Shown: positions 1-11,098, counted from the stretch's first letter. The stretch: DNA of 64,000 bases from Acanthosepion esculentum (GCA_964036315.1 OZ038492.1:37451118-37515117), one strand, 5' to 3'. The notes: a model not told the origin generated them from the letters alone. Numbers and translations: made by a program.

Positions 1-17
1 AAACTCTGAATCAATCT

Positions 18-19
<2 letters not shown>

Positions 20-61
<42 letters not shown>
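20..61. repeat. (AT)n microsatellite
   Basis: Pure dinucleotide AT run of about 41 bases. No coding meaning. Confidence 0.95.
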
Positions 62-64
<3 letters not shown>

Positions 65-201
65 GTATTGATGTGAGTTTGTGATCATCATTGCAGTCAC
101 AATCATACATCAATACAACTAAGTATTTTAGCTCTATCACTGATATTGAGCGATTTCCAATAGTTCCCGCGCATATATAATATATAATAATATATATAGA
201 A

Positions 202-205
<4 letters not shown>

Positions 206-291
<86 letters not shown>
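206..291. repeat. (AC)n-(AT)n compound microsatellite
   Basis: About 28 AC units followed directly by about 14 AT units. It abuts the left end of the Tc1-like element at 292, so the element inserted into, or expanded beside, the microsatellite. Confidence 0.95.
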
Positions 292-294
<3 letters not shown>

Positions 295-345
295 CGTGAG
301 GAGGAACAAATTTATTTTATTTCCAACTAATGAATAAAAATAATT

Positions 346-407
346 TGCATATAATTAACTGGATAATAGCTAAATATGCATATAATTAACTGGATAATAG
401 CTAAATA
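346..407. repeat. 31 bp tandem duplication inside the Tc1-like left end
   Basis: Two perfect copies of a 31 bp unit starting TGCATATAATTAACTGG, followed by a third TGCAT. It is absent from the other family A copy, so it arose after divergence. Confidence 0.9.
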
Positions 408-818
408 TGCATTGAAAACAGAAGATAATTATTATTTAATAGAAATAAATCCCATTCATCAATTTTAATGGGTGAAAATGTAATCGTACAATACAAAAAA
501 GAGTACATCTCCATTTAATATTTTGTTGGAGCTCTCGATTGGACTTTAATTTTCAAATATCACCACATACTCTCGATTGGGTTTAAATCTGGGAACTGTT
601 TTGGCCATTTCAAGTTATTTACAATATATTCAGCAACCCATTTCTTCGTAGATTTTACAGTGTGCAAAATCGTTATCTTGTTGGAGGATCCAGTAAGGAG
701 AAAGTTCAAGATTTTAAGTTGAAATCATTAAATTTGCTTCCAAAATATTTTGATATGCTGCAGCATCCATTCTACCATCTATTACTGATATGTTGCCAGT
801 ACCTTTTGCAGAAATATA

Positions 819-1357
819 TCACCAAACCATGATGCTGCCACTACCAAATTTCACTGTTGGAAGTCTGTTCTTTTGTTTAAGGACATCGCCATCTTTCTTC
901 CCTACATGATTTCTAGAATTACTTCCAAACAACTCAAATTTTGGTTTCGTCTGACCATAATACTCTTTCCCAATACAATTTTTCCTTAAGATGTTTTTCA
1001 CGAACGAATTTCAAACTGACATCCCTGTGTCTTTTCAATGGAGTGGATCGTGACTTTAGATAGTTCCGATTAATTTAATGGATTATTGTCCGTTTAGTGA
1101 TGCACATTCATGGTGAAAGCAAGATTCTGTTTAATTTGACGCTCTAATCTCCTCGAAGATCTTGAAAAAATCTTCCCCGGTGCCACTGTTATTCTTTGAT
1201 TTTCAAAATTTTTCAGTTTATTATCATCTACATTGAAAGACCTAATGGTAGTAAATGGAATATTCAGGTTGTCTGAGATTGTCCTGTAACTGTTACCTAC
1301 CTTCCAGAGCTTAACAAAAGTTATTTTTGAGAATTTGTCATGTTTACCTCTTGTCAT
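819..1357 (-). pseudogene. Tc1-like transposase pseudogene (family A)
   Basis: The N-terminal piece (1094-1357, 87 codons from the ATG at 1357) starts MTRGKHDKFSK and shows a helix-turn-helix style paired DNA-binding segment (LWKVGNSYRTISDNLNIPF). The middle piece (819-1001) holds KFELFGSNSR and LPTVKFGSGSIMVW, which match the region between the first and second catalytic aspartates of Tc1 transposases, where LPTVKHGGGSVMVWG is usual. The pieces are in different frames with stops between them. The C-terminal catalytic part toward 480-800 is too decayed to read with confidence. The protein would have cut and pasted the element. It is inactive here. Confidence 0.75.
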
Positions 1358-1796
1358 GATGAAAAGGTTCTTGCACGAATATCAGTTAAAAAATGTTGTT
1401 TGTATTTTTTAGACTAAAGTAACTACCGATAACATTGTTGGAACATTCTAGAATATTCCACTTGAATAATCTAAAGTATTAAAGCAAAGTAAAAGTTTTA
1501 AATTTTGAAATTTGCATTATTTAAATAATTGTTCACCCTTTAAAATGTAAAAATGATATTTATTTCTATTAAATCAAAGATATTTTTCTGTTTTCTATAC
1601 ATATTTAGTTATTATGCATATGAGTACAATTAATTATGTGAAAAGTATGTTTATTCATTAGTTGGAAATACAATAAATTAAAAAAGTGTAACTTTACGAA
1701 TATTCCCCCCCCCCCATTGTCCTTGAGAGGTATTTGCTCTTAAAATATTTTTGATGCAAAAATTATTACATTGTTATCACTTACGGACGTTATTGA

Positions 1797-1904
<108 letters not shown>

Positions 1905-2092
1905 CTGGACGGTCTTATTCGAGGATAGCTGTCTACCAGGGTGACTAGCCAATCCCTTTTGCAGACACTATCTCAGACACATATGTGTCTGTTCAACATC
2001 CACAGAGACAAACTGGGATTATTACTGCAACTATGCTGAGCAGTCTTTAATTACAGTTTCTAGCGTGATCAATAATCCGAACATATAATAAT

Positions 2093-2113
2093 ACATATAT
2101 ATATATATTTGTA

Positions 2114-2158
<45 letters not shown>

Positions 2159-2311
2159 GTATGTTATATATATACATATGTATATATATGTATATATGTA
2201 TATGTATATATGTCTATATATATATATATGTTTATATGTATATATATATGTATATATGTATATATGTATATGCATATATGTATATATATATATGTATATA
2301 TATATATATGC
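2093..2311. repeat. Compound (TA)/(TG) microsatellite
   Basis: TATATGTA-type imperfect repeats. Open frames of Y/I/C/M residues here are translation artefacts. Confidence 0.95.
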
Positions 2312-2506
2312 TAAAACCCGCGCTCTCGATGACTTGTGGTGCCGTCTACCCAATTTGAAGGCTTGGCTCAACCAGTGGTATGATTTTCAGGCACTTTCCA
2401 AAAATGCTGCATTCTGGGATTGCTCAATCCAGAGCATCAAGAAGTATCCTTCCTGATAAACTGACCATGGTGAGATTCGAACATCGGTCTTATGGTCAGA
2501 AAGCGA
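2312..2506. other. Unidentified segment with tRNA-like 3' box
   Basis: Non-microsatellite stretch between two AT tracts. Read on the minus strand it contains ATGTTCGAATCTC near 2470-2485, which resembles a pol III B box. No matching A box was found, so a SINE relic is only possible. Confidence 0.3.
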
Positions 2507-2563
2507 ATGCTATATATATGTATATATATATATATATTTATATATATATGTATATATATATAA
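2507..2563. repeat. (AT)n with TG interruptions
   Basis: Short AT-rich simple repeat. The following 2564-2880 stretch shows no recognisable feature. Confidence 0.9.
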
Positions 2564-2899
2564 GGGAATGATGATAAAATACATCCCGTAGCGAGGATTC
2601 TGATCGGGAGATTGGAGTTTTCAATAAGCCTGAACCCACCTCACTAATTGCTGGTTCTCTCGGTCAACCCACACCCGCATCTGGTAGCATCCGTTAGCGT
2701 CTCAGCAATGAGCAAATAGTTAAAGCCTTTAGCAAAAACACTATGAAAGTATAAAAATATATTTGATTAATAAAAAATACCACCAATGTATTTTCTGTAA
2801 TTAAAATGAACATGATTAAATATAGTAAAATGACAAATAATTCATTTTTTAAGGAAAACGACAAGTAATACATTTTATCTGGAGTTGAACGCGTAGAGT

Positions 2900-2974
2900 T
2901 GCTTTAAAAAATATTTAGATTTCGGCATGAAATAACCAATAATGCTTAAGATATCGGTAAACAAAATCAACCGA

Positions 2975-2976
<2 letters not shown>
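2900..2976 (-). repeat. Dispersed repeat, copy 1 (pair with 6820-6890)
   Basis: Contains GATTTCGGCATGAAATA, ATGCTTAAGATATCGG and AAACAAAATCA, matching 6829-6884 with a few substitutions. Both copies sit beside (AT)n tracts. Identity unknown; possibly a SINE tail. Confidence 0.65.
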
Positions 2977-3059
<83 letters not shown>

Positions 3060-3642
3060 GGTGTGGGTGTGTGTGTATATATATGTGTGTGTATAAAAAT
3101 CTATGTGTGTATATATATGTATATGTGTATTTATATGTGTGTGTATATACATATGCGTGTATATGTATATGTGTGTATATATAGATGTGTGTGCATATAT
3201 ATATACATATATGTGTGTAAATATACATATATGTGTATATATATATACATATCTGTGTATATATATACATATGTGTGTATATATATATGTATATATATGT
3301 GTATATATATGTGTATATATATATGTGTGTATATATATATGTGTATATATATGTGTATATATATATATGTATATTATGTGTGTATATATATGTGTATATA
3401 TATGTGTACATATATTTATATATATATGTGTATATATGTGTATATATATATGTATATATATGTATATATATGTATATATATTTATATATATATGTATATA
3501 TATTTATGTATATATATATTTATGTATATATATATATGTAAATATATAAATAAATATGTATATATATATATGTATATATATATGTATATATATGTCTGTA
3601 TATATATATGTGAATATGTGTATATATATATGTATATATATG

Positions 3643-3681
<39 letters not shown>

Positions 3682-3905
3682 GTGTATATATATATGTATA
3701 TATATGTCTGTATATATATATATGTATATGTATATATATATGTATATATATGTCTGTATATATATATATATATGTATTTGTGTATATATATATTTGTATA
3801 TATGTCTGTATATATATATAGATATATATTTATATATATATATATGAATATATATATATTTATATATGTCTGTATATATATATATGTATATATGTATATA
3901 TATAT
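2977..3905. repeat. Compound (AT)/(TG)/(TATATGTC) array
   Basis: Pure (AT)n to 3046, then (GT)n and degenerate TATATGTG/TATATGTC units to 3905. The 3420-3722 part has an inverted near-identical copy at 4530-4850. Long Y/I/C open frames here are not genes. Confidence 0.95.
3420..3722 (+). repeat. Left arm of ~300 bp inverted repeat
   Basis: The order of irregular landmarks (TTTATG, GTAAATATATAAATAAATA, GTCTGTA, GTGAATATGTG) is reproduced in reverse complement at 4530-4850. Because the irregular interruptions are shared in order, this is a true inverted duplication and not chance AT-richness. Confidence 0.8.
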
Positions 3906-3914
3906 GGCGTGCGA

Positions 3915-4484
3915 TTGGTAAATTTTCTGAATTTTAGAATTTAAATTTCGCGAATGCGCGTTGTTTTTTTGTTGTTTTTTGTCGACTTCACAGTATAATA
4001 TTGTTAGTTGGACAGTGTCCGGTTAAAAGAACACCATGACACAATTCCCTCCGTTAGAAATATAGAAATGGCTTGCTGTACTGGCACCTTCACTACGAAC
4101 ATTTCCGTGTATATGGGTGTCAATCGGAGGGCAGTGCAAACGGTTCGGAAAGAGTCGAATGAACCTTGTGGTGAAGGGACGGCTATTCGGAAAACTCCCC
4201 AAATGTTTTAAAAACATTTTCTGATTGTTTCTTGGATTTAAACTTAATAGTGTCTACCGTAAACATTAAACTTAATAACTCAAACCTAAAAGTTTGGCGG
4301 ACATATATGAAATTCTCTCCTTTTTCTGGAGCGAGGAACCTGCCCCCAAATTTTGTAAAAGTAATTCTGACGTGTATTCAGTAGCTCCGGAAATTTAAAG
4401 GAACACTTATGTCTACGTTCACAGTTTAGAATCTAATTAATCCAAGATATATTAGTACTTCTTCAAAATAAGCACAAACTTAAA
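3915..4484 (+). mobile_element. Mariner-superfamily transposon relic, family B, copy 1 (internally deleted)
   Basis: The left part carries CGCGAATGCGCGTTGTT followed by GTCGACTTCACAGTATAATA, which matches in reverse the right ends of the copies at 10196-10990 and 49855-50600. An open frame at 4008-4211 (68 codons) with ISVYMGVNRRAVQTVRKESN is the N-terminal DNA-binding part of that transposase family. The catalytic region is missing; the remainder to 4484 is unrecognised. Confidence 0.65.
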
Positions 4485-4524
4485 ATTCGACAAGCCCTGT
4501 AATCTATTACAGGGCTTGTCGAAT
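4485..4524. repeat. Perfect hairpin, 18 bp arms, 4-base loop
   Basis: ATTCGACAAGCCCTGTAA at 4485-4502 and its exact reverse complement at 4507-4524, loop TCTA. The right arm runs directly into an (AT)-rich array. Similar hairpins occur at 6492-6518 and 58602-58647, also touching (AT)n. Confidence 0.95.
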
Positions 4525-4529
4525 ATATA

Positions 4530-4594
4530 TATACACATATTCACATATATTCACATATATATATACAGACATATATATACATATATATATACAC

Positions 4595-4631
<37 letters not shown>

Positions 4632-4850
4632 CATATATATACATATATATATACACATATTCACATATATATATACAGACATATATATACATATATATAT
4701 ACATATATATATATATACATATTTATTTATATATTTACATATATATATATACATAAATATATATATACATAAATATATATACATATATATATAAATATAT
4801 ATACATATATATACATATATATATATACACATATATACACATATATATTG
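4530..4850 (-). repeat. Right arm of ~300 bp inverted repeat
   Basis: Reverse-complement copy of 3420-3722, including the ordered interruptions. About 800 bp separates the arms. Confidence 0.8.
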
Positions 4851-5690
4851 CCGCAAATAAATAAAGTTATCTATGAGTATAGCAACACAGTTCTTAAATG
4901 CTTGTAGCGGCAATTTTTATATGAAATACTAAATTAAAATATTATAACTGAAAAATTAATTTTTTTTTCATTTTTTAAATATAAAAATAAAAAATGACAA
5001 AAGTTACCCCCTAGCATATTCGAATCTGAAACGCTGTAAATGAACAGCGAAGTAATATTTTGAATTCACGGAGTTACCCTATACAGATAGACAGATATTT
5101 TAACCCACTGAAAATGTTCTCAGATGAAATTGAAAATCATTTCTGAAATTAAAGTTATTTGAAAGTAAATTTTGGAACTATTTTTAATATTTTCTGTAGA
5201 GCCACCAAGAAATTCGTGGAGTGGAAAGGATTAAAACTAAAATAAACAGACATCATATGTTTACATTATTTAATCAAACATGCTTGAGTGAAAAAATACT
5301 GCCTAAACAAATATATAAAGTGAGATACAGAGACAGAGGCAAGTATGGTATATTTCTTTCCAATGAAACACAAAATTGTTAACTATTTGCGACTGGCTAA
5401 TCCAACTTTTATTCCTCTCCAGACATCAACATTTTCAGTTATCTCAACAACGTCAGAGGTAGGCAGAATGTTGCTTTGTTAAACGAGTTGCCATGGATGC
5501 CATTACGTAGTCAGATGAAAATTTCTCTCTGTCCGTATACAAAAATGGAATCGATCGATCATTGAGATACTTTGAAAGATGTACCACTCATAGTATGACT
5601 TCGGTAAAAACAAAGTTGGTTCGATACGAGTCTATGGCACAAAGAATGTTTTAAACAATTTAGTTCTCAGTTGTTCGTTATGTGAGAAGT
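4851..5690. other. No recognisable feature
   Basis: AT-rich non-coding sequence without a long open frame or known repeat that I can identify. Confidence 0.6.
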
Positions 5691-5900
5691 ATGTATATGT
5701 TTGTATTGCTTATACATTATTTTATAGATACACATATATTTAAGTAAATGCTCTCTGTATAACAAAAAGTATTAACAACTTTTGCTGGCCTGAATGTCCG
5801 AGACTTTTCATATATAATATGTATCCTCGCGACAGGAATCGAATCTGTAACCTACACGAACCTGTATCTAAGGCCGGTAAATGTTGTTAAAAATGTTTAT
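5691..5900 (-). repeat. tRNA-derived SINE-like repeat, family S3, copy 1
   Basis: Shares TTTAAGTAAATGCTCT, GGCCTGAATGTCCGAGA and GACAGGAATCGAATCTGTA with 56545-56735. On the minus strand ACAGATTCGATTCCTGT is a T-arm/B-box-like inverted repeat. Degenerate copy; the A-box end is lost. Confidence 0.65.
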
Positions 5901-5993
5901 TATAAACAGATAATTTACATAAATATTTATATCTATAAGAATAACGTATAAACAATAACTATATTAAAATAATCCTCGGACGCTGTCCATTTC

Positions 5994-5997
<4 letters not shown>

Positions 5998-6026
<29 letters not shown>
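5998..6026. repeat. (AT)n microsatellite
   Basis: Short AT run after CGCTGTCCATTTCATA, a phrase also found beside the S3 family at 56810-56825. Confidence 0.95.
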
Positions 6027-6032
<6 letters not shown>

Positions 6033-6181
6033 GAAATATTTTTATCAGCGGTAGCACAATTTTGAATTTCATGTACATTGCAAGTCCGGTGCTATTTGAA
6101 ATTGGCCGGTGCATAATGAATATATTGATATTTTAATCATAATGTATTAATAATGGAGTACACCATATATTAACGGAGGAA

Positions 6182-6182
<1 letters not shown>

Positions 6183-6261
<79 letters not shown>
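6183..6261. repeat. (AT)n microsatellite
   Basis: Uninterrupted AT run. The 6262-6490 stretch after it has no recognisable feature. Confidence 0.95.
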
Positions 6262-6265
<4 letters not shown>

Positions 6266-6491
6266 ACAAATTACAAACATTCAAATACAAATATATAACA
6301 ATAAGCTAAAAAAAAATTAAACTCATGCAATTTGAAATATATTGCAGATGTACACGCAAATATCATTGCATAAGTACCTGCCGATGTCATTGTACCTGAA
6401 ACGCAGTATTCTACTAGTGGTAGGGAAAAAATTGTATTTATAATTAATATAAATTATACGTCTCGTATTATAAATCTTGCAATATTATTAT

Positions 6492-6517
6492 TAGCATCAG
6501 CATTCAGGTGCTGATGC

Positions 6518-6518
<1 letters not shown>
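6492..6518. repeat. Hairpin, 11 bp arms
   Basis: TAGCATCAGCA and TGCTGATGCTA with a 5- to 6-base loop, immediately followed by an (AT)n tract at 6522. Confidence 0.9.
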
Positions 6519-6521
<3 letters not shown>

Positions 6522-6604
<83 letters not shown>

Positions 6605-6622
6605 ATATATATATATGTATAT
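6522..6622. repeat. (AT)n compound microsatellite
   Basis: AT runs with ACATACA and TTAAAAA interruptions. Confidence 0.95.
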
Positions 6623-6819
6623 AGGCCGGTCGATCACAGAGAGCGTCACCCTTCCGCAGAGTATATTTTCCTTTATGAGCTCCCACGAATGTATTGGCCG
6701 GTAGAATAATTTACACTGTTTATAAAAACACAACCCAATCAAGTGTATCCGCATATTAACATTTGGTGTAGTAGAAAAAATGTTTAATAAGAAATGTAGC
6801 TGAAGTGATGTAAGTGCAT

Positions 6820-6890
6820 TAAAAATGTTTGATTTCGGCATTAAATAGCCGATTATGCTTGATATGCCGCTAAACAAAATCATCCTCGTT
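6820..6890 (-). repeat. Dispersed repeat, copy 2 (pair with 2900-2976)
   Basis: GATTTCGGCATTAAATA, ATTATGCTTGATATGCCG and CTAAACAAAATCA are shared with the other copy. Confidence 0.65.
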
Positions 6891-6984
6891 TATGTATGTA
6901 TTTTCATTAATTCAAACATTATTTTTATCGATAGCGGTATTTTGAAAAAGGCACTCTAATTTCTTTACCTTTATAACCAAAACG

Positions 6985-7040
6985 ACCACTGCTGTAGGTT
7001 TCGAACCTGCATCCTCCTTTATAGGAATCCCCCTCCGTGT
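6985..7040 (-). other. Possible tRNA-like box
   Basis: Minus strand GCAGGTTCGAAACCTAC looks like a pol III B box with a short T stem. Nothing tRNA-like could be folded around it, so this is weak. Confidence 0.3.
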
Positions 7041-7149
7041 TCTATTAAAGAGTTAATTGGATATATTTTTACCCAACATTTTTATTACATCAAAGTTTAT
7101 TCTTCCCGGATTCTTGTGTTTGAATATGACATCCCGTTTTTCATTTCGT

Positions 7150-7305
7150 TTAAACAGCTTTTCTGTCGTCTATCGTAATCTCCCTAAGCCCACAAGAGGT
7201 AAACAAATTTAAATAAACTTAGAAAAGATTTGACAATAACCATCAGAAAAAAAACAAAACAAAAATGAAACAAAATCACTATTACACTCATAGAGAGAAA
7301 GCAAC
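7150..7305. repeat. Unidentified dispersed repeat, copy 1
   Basis: ATCTCCCTAAGCC, ACAAGAGGTAAACAAATTTAAA, CTTAGAAAAG and the A/C-rich run after it are matched at 9590-9725. Both read on the plus strand like a degenerate LINE C-terminus, but too weakly to assign. Confidence 0.6.
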
Positions 7306-7667
7306 ACACCGACATACACACACTCATATAAATATATGTGTGTGTGTGTTTGTGTTTGTGTGTATGCGTACATTTTATTAAAACCTGTGAAAGTTCTTTG
7401 CTGAAGACAGATTTATTAACTCTTTCTTCCTTTATGATATAGGTGTTTGATATTGAGATTGGACATTTATAAATATATTATATATTCTGAATGCTTCGAT
7501 ACGCCATAACCCGAGACATAGATAAATAATAACGGATGTCTGCGGATTAATAATAACAAATCGAGAGCTAATATTTTTTTTATATAAATATTCATTACTT
7601 TTTCCACCAATTACAAAAACCAAGTGTTGAATTACCTATGCACTAGCATTTCTCCTCTTTAGATAGT

Positions 7668-7780
7668 GAATGATGGACAATTGCTTCACAAATATAAAAG
7701 AGGCTTGTGGCGACAGATGTGTGGTTCTACAGAAGGATGTCGAATATACCGTGGACGGTACAATGAGAAAGTTAGTTCAG
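7668..7780 (+). pseudogene. RTE-like reverse transcriptase fragment
   Basis: A frame through this stretch reads KRLVATDVWFYRRMSNIPWT, equivalent to the conserved K-RLEATEMWFYRRMLRIPWTEH segment downstream of the RT domain in this LINE group. It was recognised by comparison with the other copies in this window (38700-39510, 41230-41600, 50965-51510). Only ~35 codons remain. The longer open frame at 7670-7912 is in a different frame and is a by-product. Confidence 0.65.
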
Positions 7781-7782
7781 TT

Positions 7783-8000
7783 ATGTACCATGCGTGATAC
7801 ACGCTTAGGCTATCATGTATTTTTCGATACAAAACTGACAAGGCAGATTTTTTTTCCTCCGCCGCAGGTTGCCATCCAAGCCAATCCAGTCTGTCCTGTT
7901 ATTTACCAATAACTGGAGGGGAGAAGAAAAGGATTCATCTTTTCCAAGGTTATTTAGCACGTAATAGATTCGACTGGAATTCGAACTTAGCGTTGCGAAA
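7783..8000 (-). repeat. tRNA-derived SINE, family S1, copy 1
   Basis: Body shared with 8128-8410, 31620-32085 and 36775-37065: GCGTGATACACGCTTAGGC, AAGGCAGATTTTTTTTCC, GTTGCCATCCAAG, CTGTTATTTACC. The tRNA-like head is truncated just after CGACTGGAATTCGAAC. Confidence 0.85.
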
Positions 8001-8127
8001 CATATTTTGAAATACATGTCACATGGGGCGATTAATATTACATAGGAGTTGAGTGCTTTCTTTGTTCATTTTTTGTTATTCCCAAATACTTTGCTTAATT
8101 TCTGGATGACAACTTTCGCAATTACTG

Positions 8128-8410
8128 TCAGTTATTTGCCATGCGTGATAAACGCTTAGGCGATCATGTATCTTTCGACAAGGCAGATTTTTTTCCCGCA
8201 GTAGGTTGCCATTTTTTCTGCGGTAGACCAGTTGTCATCCAAGGCTATAGAACTCGGTCTCTCCTGCTATTTACCCATAGCTGGAGGGGAGAAGAAGAGG
8301 ATTCGTAACTTTCCCTAGGTTACTACCACGTAAGTGAATTCGACTGGAATTCGAACTCGGCTCACCGATTCCTCAATCCGAGCCGCTATCCATTACTCCA
8401 CCGTGCCTCC
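8128..8410 (-). repeat. tRNA-derived SINE, family S1, copy 2 (most complete)
   Basis: Read on the minus strand from 8410 it starts GGAGGCACGGTGGAGTAATG, giving an A-box-like GGTGGAGTAATGGATAGCGG and a B-box-like CGAGTTCGAATTCC, a standard tRNA-derived pol III promoter. The body then carries GCTATGGGTAAATAGCAGG and the tail ATCGCCTAAGCGTTTATCAC. About 283 bp, a usual SINE length. A 376 bp (AT)n tract starts ten bases upstream of the head. Confidence 0.9.
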
Positions 8411-8418
8411 AACAATGA

Positions 8419-8799
<381 letters not shown>

Positions 8800-8806
8800 G
8801 AGAGCT

Positions 8807-9180
8807 ATGTGGAGAGCTATGTTCACTCACGTTCGGAAATAAGAAAAAACACGGACCAAGTGTGAAATAATGTGAGACAAACAGTGGTTAGAACTACAAA
8901 GTATAGGAAGATGTGGAGAGCTATGATCCTTTACGTTCTGAAAATAGAAGAAAAGGCAGGGAACAAGAGTGAAATAATCCGAGACAAACATAGGTTAGAA
9001 CTACAAAGTATAGGAAGATGTGGAGAATTGTGAAGGTTCACCATTTCAAAGAAGAAGAAAAACACTGAATAGGGAAATGGAGATAGTATGAGACAAACAT
9101 TGGCTAGAACTACAAATGATAGGAAGTTGTGGAGAAACATGATCAGTCACGTTCTGAAAGAAGAAAAAACATCCTACTTT
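8807..9180 (+). repeat. ~107 bp tandem repeat built from an RTE 3' end
   Basis: Units start at about 8807, 8911, 9018 and 9127, each beginning ATGTGGAGAGCTATG or a variant and continuing through CACGTTC, AAGAAGAAAA, GAGACAAACA and GAACTACAAA. The unit start encodes LWRAMITHVL-like residues, the C-terminus of the RTE-type LINE seen elsewhere here, so a LINE 3' end has been amplified in tandem. Units differ by 15-25 percent, so the array is old. Confidence 0.85.
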
Positions 9181-9589
9181 TAGCTCATACCATGTGTTCT
9201 TTTTATGATCTTTCAGGAACGAATCGCTTGCGTATCGGTTCACCCCTTATCCCTACGTTATCAGAAATTAAATAATCTTTAGAAAATAATGCATAATATA
9301 AAAATACGTGCGAATTTGAAAACTTGAGAGTATGCTTTTAAATAATTCACTTATAATTTAACATATTTGAAATTAACATCAATAGTAGAATCTTTATCCT
9401 TAAGATATCAATCGATTCGAATAATAAAATATTTCAAATTTCCTTTCATTAAAAAACAAATCTTGCCCAAGATTTTCCTGCTTATCTCTCGGAGATACAA
9501 ATAGCCATCATAAATAATTTAATACACAGCTCATTTTAATATACTTCCCACGCTCTATATTCGGCAACGATCTAACAGACATTTACAAA

Positions 9590-9725
9590 AATCTCCCTAA
9601 GCCGCAAGACATAAACAAATTTAAAGAATCTTAGAAAAGAAAAAAAAAAAACAAAAGAAAAAGAAAAGTAGCAAAAATAAAAACAAAAATCACAATTAAT
9701 CTCATCTAGAGAAAACAACAAAAAT
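9590..9725. repeat. Unidentified dispersed repeat, copy 2
   Basis: AATCTCCCTAAGCCGCAAGA, ATAAACAAATTTAAAGAAT and the A-rich continuation match 7170-7305. The 9180-9590 stretch before it shows nothing recognisable. Confidence 0.6.
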
Positions 9726-9807
9726 ATAGTGTAAAATTTGCTACATTTATCCGGGGAGTGGAAATAGCGACGTCCCTATTTTACCGAGGGGAATTATGAA
9801 ATTAAGA

Positions 9808-9960
9808 CAGATGTACGCGTGGTGTATTGAATAGTCGCTAGGAATGTAAAATCGAAGAGCAGAGATCGAATTCTAATCGGCTAAAATTCATTATATTCAC
9901 TTACACGCAAATAACTATAGGAAATGCATGGTACTCTCTTTTCTCTGCATACGAGTAATC
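9808..9960 (+). repeat. Degenerate tRNA-like SINE copy
   Basis: ACGCGTGGTGTATTGAATAG resembles an A-box head and AGAGATCGAATTCTAATCGG a B box. ATTCATTATATTCACTTACA and CGCAAATAACTATAGG then match the S1/S2 body. The remaining 9960-10195 is unassigned. Confidence 0.6.
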
Positions 9961-10195
9961 GCTTAGATAGAGGGTAAGATTAAACCCATGATCTATGGTT
10001 GGTAACCAGTTTAGGAGGAAAAAAAACCTCTGAATTCACAAACATAACAAGTCTGATTACCAAGACCCCCCCCACTTCATATATTTTTCGTGTGTTACAT
10101 ATGTAAAATATATGCAGCAGTGAGGCTGCTTTGTAAAGATATCAGGGGGTTCCTAGCCAGTCAGTTCAACGTTGAAGAGATAGCCTTCTTCTGCA

Positions 10196-10990
10196 AGGAA
10201 CTGGCAGATGTATTTATCTAAATTACACAAAAATATCTTGAAATACTTACAAGTAAATTTATTCAATAAAATCGACATTGGCTTCAACGACGGTCTCAAG
10301 ACGACTTCAGAATCTCCTGCAACTCTCCTGGAAAGTCTGCTTGTTTAAGTCGGTGAATGCTGCCATAAGTTTTGCCTTCATTTCATCTTTGGTGTTACAA
10401 GGTGTTTTGCTGGTCTCTCGTTCGACTGCCCTGTACACAGGATAAATAATTAAGTGGGTTTGCATACTGCGGAGTTAATGTGGGTAGATGTAAAGTGTGA
10501 TATCGTCACAAAAACTGTCTGGCAGCCGTGACTCGATTCTCCTGCTTGTATGGCGTGACAAGGAGCAGAGACCAGTTGCCAGGCATAGGTTCTTCCAGTA
10601 GCCACCCTTTTTCTCCAGGGCAGTACTACCTCATCAAGACACATGAAGTGGGCCTTCGCGTTGAGTCTGAGGCCCTATGGGGAGATGAACGTAGCTGTCA
10701 CTAGTGATCACTCTAAATACATTTGTAATCACCATTAGACTCATCCAACTCTTTCTGAATCCTCTGTATTCTCCTCAGATTAATATCCAAACACTGAAAT
10801 GTTCGTGTTGAAGCTTCCCTCCGGAAATGTCATGCAGAGTATCATGCTGTTTCGAAATCTTTCGCGGATTGAATTGCGCCATGGCGATCTTTTTCTTACA
10901 GAAGTTGCCCAACTGATCCAGCTATATTGTGAAGTCGACAAAATCAAAAACAAACAACTCGTATACACGAAATTAAAAAAAAAATAACAC
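10196..10990 (-). mobile_element. Mariner-superfamily transposon, family B, copy 2
   Basis: Collinear with 49855-50600: ATTACACAAAAATATCTTGA, TTGGCTTCAACGACGG, GAATGCTGCCATAAG, GGTGTTACAAGG and GGCATAGGTTCTTCCAG all recur there. The right end has AACAACTCGTATACACGAAA, equivalent to the CGCGCATGCGCGAAAT end of the third copy. Minus-strand transposase pieces are frameshifted, for example MCLDEVVLPWRKRV at 10644. No intact frame remains. Confidence 0.75.
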
Positions 10991-11020
10991 ATCGACTATG
11001 TATCCATAGCACTAAGTGCG

Positions 11021-11034
11021 TATATATATATATT

Positions 11035-11090
<56 letters not shown>

Positions 11091-11098
11091 TGTCTGTT
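11021..11098. repeat. (AT)n-(TG)n microsatellite
   Basis: AT run, then about 27 TG units. Confidence 0.95.

Larger units (their letters stand above)
292..1719 (-). mobile_element. Tc1-like DNA transposon, family A, copy 1 (degenerate)
   Basis: The ends are inverted relative to each other: TTTCCAACTAATGAATAAA near 320-339 is mirrored by TTTATTCATTAGTTGGAAAT at 1650-1669. The same ends occur in a second copy at 58199-59253. The left end begins CAG after a TA at 290-291; the right end lies close to the C-run at 1705-1717. Length (~1.4 kb) suits a Tc1 element. The interior carries two separated transposase pieces on the minus strand. A 31 bp tandem duplication sits just inside the left end. Exact ends are uncertain by several bases. 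Confidence 0.8.

Noticed and set aside
3045..3821. Long open frames of Y, I, C, M and V residues (here and at 2109-2456, 4551-4913, 8334-8870 and elsewhere)
   Set aside because: They translate AT/TG microsatellites. Frames exist on both strands and in several phases with no other composition.
5433..5478. Possible micro-exon (TCCTCTCCAG before, GTAGGC after)
   Set aside because: Acceptor- and donor-like words around 46 bases are expected by chance, and no reading frame or neighbouring exon supports it.
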